Positions 1 to 64,000 of a stretch of 64,000 nucleotides of DNA are shown here, one piece after another. The translations under genes were made by a program, and so were the position numbers. The first letter of the stretch is position 1; each line of letters opens with the position of its first letter. Origin of the DNA: Siphonodentalium dalli. Lineage: Eukaryota > Mollusca > Scaphopoda > Gadilida > Siphonodentaliidae. The stretch lies in the NCBI GenBank assembly GCA_032622095.1, contig CP136066.1:152472224-152536223 (forward strand), written 5' to 3'. A model generated the notes under the pieces. That model saw only the letters and a list, made by a program, of their open reading frames with translations. It was not told the DNA's origin and did not search any database.

Positions 1-80
1 GACGGACGCACACACAGACGGACAGGTGCAAAACAGTATACCCCCCTTTAAAAAAAAAAAAGGGGGTATATGAAATGCCA
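1..80. repeat. 3' end of an ACGG-tailed repeat with terminal hairpin
   Basis: Opens inside an ACGG/ACAG run and closes with an inverted pair, GTATACCCCCCTTT and AAAGGGGGTATAT, separated by an A tract. The same ending is seen at 16544-16576. The body of the element is outside the window. Confidence 0.6.
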
Positions 81-187
81 AAATTTGTATGGCAGCTAAT
101 GTTAGCACCCAATAAATTGAAGATAGGTGTGCAGACCGGGTTAATTACACTCGTGCCCATCTGAGTCTCCTGTAAAGCACTGCTTAC

Positions 188-54912
<54,725 letters not shown>

Positions 54913-55004
54913 CTGAAATATATCATGTTATTGTTATATTGCAATGTAAATAGCATGTATGCCATAATAAACTTTCATTTTGTTTTCATCTATTAACCCT
55001 TTCT

Positions 55005-55100
55005 TGACAGGAGCTGAGCTGGTGCAGCATTAAAGATCCTGTGCCAGTGCATTCTCCTATAAATACGAGGCTCCCATAGAGAGCATTTCATATACAAGAC
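55005..55100. repeat. 'gtgcattctcctataaatacg' repeat copy
   Basis: Shares 'GAGCT(G/C).GCTGGTGCAGCATT' and 'CCTGTGCCAGTGCATTCTC' with 25673-25720. It is joined to 'acaagacagtcaa(t/a)gactgtgggg', which also follows the copy at 57535. Confidence 0.7.
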
Positions 55101-55439
55101 AGTCAATGACTGTGGGGTCGCTCACCAGACTGCAAAGACTGATAAGACTGGGACTCTGGAGACCAAAACAGTCAGCACTTTTCATAATCACTTTAAAAGA
55201 AGTAGATTTAAACAGGATATGTGGCTAGAGAGACTGTAAGTATGTAGATTGGTGAAAATCCACCTTGAAATTGCCAACTGTACACTACTGATCACCCCCC
55301 ATTTAAAAACAAATCTGAATTGCAGTCAAGGAAGAACATTCCATTCTATATAAGCCAAATAGTTCTTGCAAAACATATTTTAAGAATTACTATGCAGTGA
55401 AATAGTTAAGTCTCTGGCTCTGCCCTTATTTGACTTTGT

Positions 55440-56200
55440 GATCCCATTTTCACAAATCTGATAAGGATAAGATTTAAGTTCCCCAGTTGAAGTTGGTGAT
55501 ATTCACCCATTGGGCACCTCATTTATGAATTTTATCTTCTGCAAGTTAGGGGATATAGAAACTTCCTAGAAGGGAAATTTAACTAACAACAATGTAAATT
55601 TGATACTGTAGATACTTCCCAGAAGATGAGGCCTAAGCAGAATGAGGTCTCCAGAAGGTGAATTTGGTTATGCTAGCCCGCTGTGTGGGATAGCATCACA
55701 AAAAGCGTGTATGTTCCTACATTGTGCATGCCTGGCCTCAAGCAACACAATGTATTATACAATCAAGCCTTGAAATAGTGTGAAAGTGTGTCTGTCATTT
55801 GCAGAATGAGGTCCCCAGAGGGTGAATTTAGTGATGCTATCCCGCACAGCGGGCTAGCATCACTAAATTCACCCTCTGGGGACCTCATTCTGCTAGGGCC
55901 CCCCAACTGCTATGGCAGACCTAGGATAAGATTGAAGTTCCCCAGTTGAAGTTGGTGATGTTCACCCATTGGGCACCTCAATTAGGAATTTATCTTCTGC
56001 AAATTAGGGGATATAGAAACTTCCTAGAAGGGAAATGTAACTAACAACAATGTTAATTTGATACTATAGATACTTCCCAGAAGATGAGGCCTAAGCAGAA
56101 TGAGGTCTCCAGAGGGTGAATTTGGTGATGCTAGGCCGCTGTGTGGGATAGCATCACTAAATTCACCCTCTGGGGACCTCATTCTGCAAATGACATTAGT
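55440..56200. repeat. Two direct copies of a 'cttcccagaagatgaggcc' repeat with foldbacks
   Basis: 55457-55690 and 55925-56187 are direct repeats (shared 'GATACTTCCCAGAAGATGAG' and 'CACCCATTGGGCACCTCA'). Between and within them lie hairpins built from GAGGTCCCCAGAGGGTGAAT and its complement. Copies or pieces: 25116, 60108-60465 and 61430-61505. Confidence 0.75.
55801..55893. repeat. 45-bp-arm near-perfect hairpin
   Basis: GCAGAATGAGGTCCCCAGAG.. (55801-55845) and its reverse complement (55849-55893) have one mismatch and a 3-nt loop, ACA. A looser version is at 56095-56187. Confidence 0.92.
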
Positions 56201-56639
56201 CCTGATATGAACAATACATGAGAGATTGGGAATTAATGACATCTAGCAAATCTGCAGGAATGTTTATAAACATATCAAGATTGACATGATTGTGTCGGCA
56301 TACCCAGCATATATACAGTTACAGCCAAAGTAAATGCTTCTTATTAATGATTCTGTCAAGAATTTGAGTAAATTTTATTTTTGAGACCAGGCCAGGGTGG
56401 CAGAAGCAGTGCACTTGAATGAAGGGCCAGGGGCCACAACCTACAGAAATGTAATGGCATTAGTTTTTCAATTATCAAAAAATGTTAAACAATATATATA
56501 TATATTAAATTGACCATGGAGTTAAATACACTTTTTTTTTTTAAATATTCTAATAAAAAAAAACAATTCCACAGTTTTTTTAAATATTCTTTTATTTTTT
56601 AATATATCATTTCTTTTCTATTCTTTTCTTTTTTGGTTA

Positions 56640-57230
56640 AAGAGTTTAATCTGAATTTTTTTTTTCTGAGTTATGTCCCTGGTCCCACCCACATTTGACC
56701 CAGTGACCTCATTTGAACAAATGAACCCCAGTCAACCAATGATCCTTCATACCAAATATGAACCCATTTGGCCTGATGGTATTCGAGAAGAAGATGTTTA
56801 AAAGAATTACTATGGAGGGAAAGAGTTATGGCCCTGGTTTCTCAACTAATCAACCTGGTGACCTCATTTGAACAAATCTGGATGTGAGTCACCTAGGGAA
56901 CATCCACACCAAATATGAACCCATTAGGCCTTATGGTTCTGGAAAAGAAGTCGTTATAAGAATTACTATGAAGGAATAGAGTTGTGGCCCTGCTTTCGCA
57001 ACTATTTGACCCAGTGACCTCATTTGAACAAATCTGAATGAGAGTCACCTAGGGAACATCCACACCAAATATGAACTAATTCGGTCCAATGGAACTTTAG
57101 AAGAAGATGTTCAAAGAATTGTTGACGGACGGATGGACGGAAGGACGGATGGATGGACGGACGACGGACGAGGAGTGATGACTATAGCTCCACCGGAGAC
57201 TTCGTCTCAGGTGAGCTAATAAGAGAATGC
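56640..57230. repeat. Tandem-core repeat 'gacccagtgacctcatttgaac', three units, ACGG tail
   Basis: Units at about 56669, 56826 and 56980 are followed by (GACGGACGGATGG)n and the ending GACTATAGCTCCACCGGAGA..CTTCGTCTCAGGTGAGCTAA. Related elements: 60990-61375 and 61840-62695. Confidence 0.78.
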
Positions 57231-57540
57231 ACTGATTACAAGGTCAAGGTAAATATTGTTAGGCCAATGTCTTCTCTTATATATGCGAGGCTCCCTATGG
57301 CAGACTGGCATGTATGATCAAATGCATTGGCACAGGGTTTTCGCAAAATTTCAGAAAGGTCCAGTCATGAAAGGCTTAAAGATCCTGTGCCATTGCATTC
57401 TTTTATAAGTGCGAGTCTCCATTAAGGAGCCTCGCATATAGAACTGAATGGGAGACTTGCATATACAAGAGAATGCATTGGCACAGGGTTTTCACAAAAT
57501 TTCAGAAAGCTCCAATCATGGAAGGGTTAAATAAACAAGA
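57231..57540. repeat. Two copies of the 'cattctcttatatatgcgag' repeat
   Basis: 57231-57375 and 57376-57535, each with 'GGCACAGGGTTTTC.CAAAATTTCAGAAAG', followed by 'acaagacagtcaaagactgtggggtcgctcaccagac', which is duplicated from 55096. Confidence 0.7.
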
Positions 57541-57640
57541 CAGTCAAAGACTGTGGGGTCGCTCACCAGACTGCAAAGACTGATAAGACTGGGACTTTGG
57601 AGACCATAACAGTTAGAACTTTTCATAATCACTTTAAATG

Positions 57641-59591
57641 AAAGTGTCAATGACACTGTAGCTCAACTTAGGTAGGGGAATAATTTATTGGTTTACAGTA
57701 AATGGAGAAATAGGAAAGATGCTGATTGAAATGTCTTACCTGTGCCAAAGGATTTAGTAATGCAAAGAGTAAAATCCAAGATGGCTGCTGGTGGCCATGT
57801 TTTTTGACCGATTGACCCCAAAAGAACTCGTTCCAATCTACATGTCATTGTTAACATCCATGACAAATTTCATGTAATTCCGACCAAAGCTACGACCTGT
57901 AGCCCGCGGGAAAGGATTTAGTCATGCAAATAGTAAAATCCAAGATGGCTGCTGGTGGCCATGTTTTTTAGCTGAACGACCCCAAAATCACTCGTTCCCA
58001 TCTACATGTCAATATTAACATCCATGACAAATTTCATGATGATCAGACTAACAGTACAACCTGTAGCCCTAGCCAATGGATTTAATTTTGAAATCCAAGA
58101 TGGCCACCAGTGGCCATGTTTTTTGGCCGAATGACCCCAAAATCACTTGTTTCCATCTACATGTCAATGTCAACATTCATGACAAATTGCATAAAGATCA
58201 GACAAAAGGTACGACCTGTAGCCTGTGCTAATGGATTGAATTTTGAAATCAAAGATGGCCGCTGGCGACCATGTTTTTTCGGCCGAATGACCCCAAAATG
58301 ACTCGTTCCCATCTACATGCTATTGTTAACATCCATGACAAATTTTATGATGATCAGACTAAAGGTACGAACTATAGCCCATGCTAAAGGATTTAGTCAT
58401 ACAAAGAGTAAAATCCAAGATGGCTGCTGGCGGCCATGTTTTTTCGGCCGAATGACCCCAAAATGACCCGTTCCCATCTACATGTCATTATTAAGATTCA
58501 TGACAAATTTTATGATGATCAGATTAAAGGAACGACCTGAAGCCTGTGCTAAAGGATTTAGTCATACGAAGAGTAAAATCCAAGATGGCTGCTGGCGGCC
58601 ATGTTTTTTCGGCTGAATAACCCCAAAATGACTCGTTCCAATCTACATGTCATTGTTAACATTCATGACAAATTTTATGATGATCAGACTAAAGGTACGA
58701 CCTGTAGCCCGTGCTAAAGAATTTAGTCATACAAAGAGTAAAATCCAAGATGGCTGCTGGCGGCCAAAAAACTAAATTACTCGTTCCCATCTGCATGTCA
58801 ATATTAACATCCATGACAAATTTCATGATGATCAGACGAACAGTACGACCTGTGGCCCATGCTAATGAATTAAATTTTGAAAACAAAGATGGCTGCTGGC
58901 GGCCATATTTTTCGGCCGATTGACCCCAAAATGACTCGTTCCCATCTACATGCCATTGTTAACATCCATGACATAGTTTATGATGATAAGACTAAAGGTA
59001 CAAACTGTAGCCCGTGCTAAACGATTTAGTCATACAAAGAGTAAAATCCAAGATGGCTGCTGGCGGCCATGTTTTTGGCCGAATAACCCCAAAATGACTT
59101 GTTCCCATCTACATGTCATTATTAACATTCATGACAAATTTTATGATGATCAGACTAAAGGTACGACGACCTGAAGCCCGTGCTAAAGGATTTAGTCATA
59201 CAAAGAGTAAAATTCAAGATGGCTGCTGGTGGCCATGTTTTTCGGCCGAATGACCCCAAAATGACTCGTTCCCATCTACATGTCATTATTAACATTCATG
59301 ACAAATTTCATGACAATAAGACGAACAGTACGGCCTGTAGCCTGTGCTGATGGATTGAATTTTGAAATCCAAGATGGCCGATGGCAGCCATGTTTTGTTT
59401 CCGAATGACCCCAAAATGACTCGTTCCCATCTACATGTCAACATCCATGACAAATTTCATAGTAATCGGACCAAAGGTACGAACTGTAGCCCGTGCTAAA
59501 GGAAATTGTTGACGCATCACGCACACACACACGGACGACGGATACCAAGCCATGGCAATAGCTCAAACTTTACAAAGTAAAGTTGAGCTAA
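57641..59591. mobile_element. Tandem-core element 2: eleven units
   Basis: The same family and ends as 52131-53948 (AAAGTGTCAATGACACTGTA.. to ..AAAGTTGAGCTAA). The AAGATGGC motif recurs eleven times between 57774 and 59373; the 58746 unit has lost the 'catgttttttggccgaatgacccca' segment. Confidence 0.8.
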
Positions 59592-59656
59592 CAAAGCAAC
59601 CTGACCAATGGAGAGCTCGTGTTGAGGTGGGTTCAAATTGGCAAATTCCAACAAAG

Positions 59657-60107
59657 AAAGTGTCAATGACACTGTAGCTCAACTTGGGAAAGGGAATAAT
59701 TTAATGTATTACAGTCAATGGAGCCATTAGGAATGTGGAAAGTTGAATATCTAATACATGTTATAGACATGAAGAGAAAAGTAAAATCCAAGATGGCTGC
59801 TGGCGGCCTTGTTTTCGGCCGAATGACCCCAAAATGAGTCGTTCCCATCTACATGTCATCGTTAACATCCATGACAAATTTTATGACAATCAGACTAAAG
59901 GTACGACCTGTAGCCCATGCTAACGAATTTAGTCATACAAAGAGTAAAATCCAAGATGGCTGCTGGCGGCCATGTTTTTTGGCCGAATGATCCCAAAATG
60001 ACTCGTTCCCATCTACATGTCATTATTAACATTCATTACAAATTTTATGATGATCAGACTAAAGGTATGACATGTAGCCCGTGCTAAAGAATTTAGTCAT
60101 ACAAAGA
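59657..60107. mobile_element. Tandem-core element 3: truncated, two units
   Basis: Same left end and two units (59786, 59952), then it breaks at ACAAAGAGGTCCC into the hairpin-family repeat, with no right end. Confidence 0.78.
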
Positions 60108-60470
60108 GGTCCCAAAAGGGTGAATGTAGTGATGCTATTCTGTAAGGTAGGCTAGCATCACCAAATTCACCATCTGGGAACCCAATTTTACTTAGTCATC
60201 AACTGCTATGGGAGACCTAGGGACAGACAGAATTTCTCCAGCTGAAGTTGGTGACATTACTGACATATGACAGTATGCGCATCCATTTGACACCTCAATT
60301 ATGCATTTTAAAATCTGAACAGAAGGGAGAAGAGCTGCTAAAAATGTCAATTTGAGACTCTAGATACTTCCCAGAAGATGAAGCCTAAGCAGAATGAGGT
60401 CCTCATAGGGTGCAGGGTAGCATAATTAAATTCACCCTCTGGGAACCTCATTCTACAAATGCCAGACACA
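60108..60470. repeat. 'ggtgaat..gatgcta' hairpin-family repeat
   Basis: Arms GGTGAATGTAGTGATGCTA and TAGCATCACCAAATTCACC at 60119-60168, then 'cttcccagaagatgaagcc' (60366) and a second arm set ending at 60453. 60470-60985 holds nothing recognised beyond a C tract at 60843. Confidence 0.65.
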
Positions 60471-60989
60471 CTTAAAGCTCTGAGAAAAGGAATTTAATCT
60501 GATATTAATGACCAGTGTAATGTAAACAATGATGGTGCTACTGACAACTTTAGAAAACAAATGTACAACACCATTAATCTCATTTAAATTATGAATGACA
60601 TGAATACACTCCCTGGGGACTCTGCCTATAGCTACAGAAGTTCTCTTATCCATCTATCTGGCCCTGATTATAAACAACATGTGTCATGTCTGTCAGTTCA
60701 GAGCAGAGTTGGCTTGTAATGGGAATGCACAGATACTAGTATTAAAAGGAATTTACTGAACATTTCTGTACATCTGTCTGTTCATCTTTTCTCCCAAACC
60801 CCTGATTTCAACCAAATTTAGTGGGGAGACTAGAGGTACCTACCCCCCCCCCCCGAAGATGTAATGTCACAAGTTCTTCAAAATTTTAATTAAATGTTTT
60901 TTATTTTATTTAATAAAAAAAATATTTATTAAAAATAAAATATATATAATTTTTTTTTTTTTGGTTAAATTGAGCAATAAGTTAAATCT

Positions 60990-61440
60990 AAAAAAAAAAT
61001 ATTTCTTCAGATTTATGTCCATAGCCCCACCCACATTTGACCCAGTGACCTCATTTGAACAAATCTGAACCACAGTCACCCAAGGTACCCTCATACCAAA
61101 TATGAACCCATTCGGCCCGACAACTTCAGAAAAGAAGTTGTTTTAAGAATTACTATGTGGAAAAATAGTTATGGTCCTGACATCAAAACTATTTGACTTG
61201 GTGACCTCATTTGAACAAATCTGAATAAGAGTCACCTAGGGAACATCCACACCAAATATAAACCCAATCGGTCTGAAGGTTTCAGAGGAGAAGATGTTTA
61301 AAGAATTGTTGACGGACGGACGGACGAGGAGTGATGACTATAGCTCCACCGGAGACTTCGTCTCATGTGAGCTAAAAAGTTGACGGACGAACGGACAGAC
61401 GAACGGACGGACGGACGAGGAGTTGGCTAGTGTATTTGGT
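60990..61440. repeat. Tandem-core repeat, two units, double ACGG tail
   Basis: 'ACCCAGTGACCTCATTTGAAC' type units at 61013 and 61165, then GACGGACGGACGGACGAGG, the 'CTCCACCGGAGACTTCGTCT' ending, and a second ACGG run (61383-61422). Confidence 0.75.
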
Positions 61441-61839
61441 GATGCTAGACTGCTGTGCAGGGTAGCATAACTAAATTCACCCTCTGGGGACCTCATTCTG
61501 CAAATGCCAGACACACTAAATTCAGGTTAGAGAACAATTTGTTTTGATTTTATTTTAATAACACACACTGGCATGAGTGCTAGCTAAGCATTAGTTCACA
61601 CCTGTCAGCCTGATAAACATCTCAATTGATGACTGTGTGTGTATTTATATTAACTCTCTCTCTCTGTCTGTAGCTAATACAATTGACTTAATCTGCTGGT
61701 GGGAGAGATCCTGTGAGTTAGGAGATGAGATAGGGTGGAATGCTGTTGGTTGGGGGCAGGGTGGGGTTCTGGGTCATGTGGGGGGGGGAGGGTGATAATT
61801 TTTTTTTTGTATGTTAAATTGATCAAGGAGTTCCTGAAT

Positions 61840-62695
61840 TATTATTTTTTTTGGAGTTATGGCCCTGGCTCCACCCCTATTTGACCCAGTGACCCCATTT
61901 GAACAAATCTGAACCCCAGTCATTCAATGACCCCCCATACCAAATATAAACTAAATCGGCATAATGGTTCTAGACAAGAAGTCGTTATAAGAATTACCCA
62001 GGAGGAATATAGTTATGGCCCTGGTTTCGCAACTATTTGACACAGTGACCCCATTTGAACAAATCTGAATGACAGTCACCTAGGGAACATCCACACCAAA
62101 TATGATCAAAATGCAAAAATGTAATTTTTTGGTTTTTAGAGTTATGTCCCTGGCTCTGCCCCTATTTGACCCAGTGACCCAATTTGAACAAATCTGATTC
62201 CCAGTCACCCAAGGTCCCTCAGTACCAAATATAAGCTAAATCGGCCCAATATTTTTTTTAGAAGAAGTCATTGTAAGAATTACTATGAGTTATGGCCCTG
62301 GTTTCTCAACTAATTGACCGGGTGACCTCATTTGAACAAATCTGAACACCAGTCACCCAAGGACCCTCAATACCAAATATTAGCTAAATCGGCACAATGG
62401 TTATGGACAAGAAGTTGTTGTAAGAATTACTATGGAGGAATAGAGTTATGGCCCTGGTTTCGCAACTATTTGACCCAGTGACCTCTTTTGAACAAATCTG
62501 AATGAGAGTCACCTAGGGAACATCCACACCAAATATGAACCAATTCGGTATAATGGTTTCAGAGGAGAAGATGTTTAAAAAAAAAGTTGACGGACAGACG
62601 GACGGATGGATGGACAGATGGGCAGACGGACGGACGGACGGACGAGGAGTGATGACTATAGCTCCACCGGAGACTTCGTCTCAGGTGAGCTAAAA
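61840..62695. repeat. Tandem-core repeat, five units, ACGG tail
   Basis: Units near 61858, 62014, 62145, 62287 and 62446, an ACGG/ATGG run (62588-62645) and the same CTCCACCGGAGACTTCGTCT ending. 61510-61800 holds a TCTC microsatellite (61657) and a G tract (61780). Confidence 0.75.
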
Positions 62696-62809
62696 ATTCT
62701 AGATTAAGCATATTCTAGATTAACTTAGAATTATCATCTACTAAATAAAAGACTGCTTGGCCACATATTCCCCGAATAATGTGGCTGTATTTGGCCGGTA
62801 GCTTTTTTA

Positions 62810-63210
62810 GAAATAAAAAAGAGCACGCCGTCGGATCGTGGCATAATACGCCCGTACTGGAGAAGAGTGGGGCATGTAGACAGAACCCATATTTGAACTT
62901 GATTTGTATACCAAATTTGGTTCAGTTCACTCGATTCAATCTAAAGTTATCTGGAAACCGCATATCAGGTAAAATCTAAGTAGAAAAAGAGGCATAACTC
63001 ATTCAAAATCATGTGGACGAAACCCATATTCGAACTTGATCTGTATTTTGGTGTGGTAAACTAACATACCAAATTTGGTTCAGTTCACTCAATTCAATCT
63101 AAAGTTTTCATCCGGAAACCAAAAGCGGACGTCAGGTTGATGGATGGACGGACGGACGGACTACCCATTTACATAATACGACCTTTTTTTTCAAACGGGC
63201 GTATAAAAAT
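62810..63210. repeat. Tandem-core repeat, two units, ACGG tail and hairpin
   Basis: 'CGAACTTGATCTGTATTTTG'-type units at about 62890 and 63030 with 'CCAAATTTGGTTCAGTTCAC', then ATGGACGGACGGACGGAC and 'cctttttttttcaaacgggcgtat'. A further decayed doublet with 'tcataactaaaactaaagttatc' follows to 63650. Confidence 0.65.
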
Positions 63211-63763
63211 CTGATTCTGGGAACAACAATTTATTTTATTCAAACTTTGCTTCCAACAGTTTTTAGATCTATGTTGTTAACAAACCTTGTTTTATTTGAT
63301 TATCACCAGATTAATAAATAATTTCTAAGTCTATTATGAAGTTATCAAACGGACATAAAATAATTGCGAAATTCTAAGTCAAAATATGAAAACAATCATA
63401 ACTAAAACTAAAGTTATCATCCGGACTAAAATAATCGGCAAATTCTAAGTCAACAAGGACCATAATTATGGTAAAAATGGGCAGACCAAACCCAAATTCG
63501 AACTTAACCTGTATTTTAATGTGAACCTGTATTTTAATGTGAGTAATTCATACAAAATATGAAAAAAATCAGATCTACAAAACTAAAGTTATCATCCTGA
63601 AACTATCTGGGACAGACGGACACCTGTGATTTCTATACAGTCTCCACTAATTTTTTTTAGGGAGACAATTAGGTCCTGTCATGCTGAAATGTACAAAACT
63701 ATTTCATTCGGACATTTTGGGTAACAACATGTTACCAGTCCTTAAAATTCAACGCGAATCCGC

Positions 63764-63809
63764 TAGTGTTGTGCGGTTAACCGAGAAAACAACTCGGTTT
63801 CGGTTTTAA
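63764..63809. mobile_element. 5' end of an hAT-like element (copy of 1699)
   Basis: TAGTGTTGTGCGGTTAACCG.. matches 1699-1752, then is cut by the next repeat. The rest would lie beyond the window if the second element is an insertion. Confidence 0.7.
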
Positions 63810-64000
63810 ACGAGAGGCCGATCACGATCGGCAGATGTTTAACCCATACCTTGGCGATACCGATTAGCTATAACTGATAATTGGTCAAAGATATGATCAC
63901 AGTGATACACATATCAGTACCTAACTTAAAATCAAAAGCTCAAATTATTTGTCTTAAGAAGAGGTTAAGGTAATTGGGGTGGGGAGGAGTCGTTTTAAAT
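63810..64000. repeat. GAGAGGCCGATC-family element, start only
   Basis: ACGAGAGGCCGATCACGATC.. collinear with 34526-34720. It runs off the window. Confidence 0.8.

Noticed and set aside
59596-59645. Possible minus-strand exon NLNPPQHELSIGQ ending CAG|GTTGCT
   Set aside because: Looks protein-like, but it is not part of dynein at this point, has no acceptor upstream, and is only a 60-bp spacer between two mobile elements.

Overview
The window is animal (metazoan) nuclear DNA. It carries one recognisable host gene, a central part of the cytoplasmic dynein 1 heavy chain gene (DYNC1H1), on the minus strand. Seventeen exons can be read between 54912 and 188. Every junction shows GT..AG, every phase joins, and the joined frame gives about 764 residues of the N-terminal tail (DHC_N1 region). 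The start codon and first exons lie beyond 64000, and the motor-domain exons lie before position 1. Less than 4% of the window is host coding sequence. The introns are crowded with repeats of a style common in mollusc genomes: tandem units containing 'gggccataactc', (ACGG)n runs and a terminal hairpin. I therefore infer a mollusc (bivalve or gastropod) but cannot name the species.

Layout. 1-3220: exons q and p, with two small DNA transposons with target duplications in the intron between them (Mutator-like 349-1643, hAT-like 1699-2866). 3221-18479: a 15.3 kb intron holding two DIRS-type tyrosine-recombinase retrotransposons in the same orientation as the gene. One (about 3801-9318) is nearly coding-free but has 199/200 identical inverted repeats. 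The other (about 10592-16345) has identical 229-bp inverted repeats and three open frames: Gag-like, RT/RNase H and tyrosine recombinase. It sits inside an older repeat. 18480-20378: exons o and n, separated by an array of 53-bp units, each a copy of the exon-n 3' end plus its 5' splice site. 20379-27693: exons m to h with short introns, a Harbinger-like MITE, hairpin repeats and a decayed duplicate of the exon-i acceptor. 27694-45485: long introns around the small exon g. They hold a 4.8 kb element with terminal ACCGCGTT minisatellites, two 2-kb members of a 'GAGAGGCCGATC' family, a 5.0 kb inverted repeat and an hAT-like element. 45486-54912: exons f to a. 54913-64000: an exon-free stretch made largely of tandem-core elements, hairpins and ACGG-tailed repeats.

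The dynein exons work as one transcription unit; everything else is intronic cargo. The most unusual items are the tandem array of real-looking 5' splice sites downstream of exon n, the pair of young DIRS elements (one coding, one not), the 5 kb foldback, and the arrays of YY1-like AAGATGGC motifs spaced at roughly nucleosome length. No RNA genes, CRISPR arrays or bacterial features were seen.
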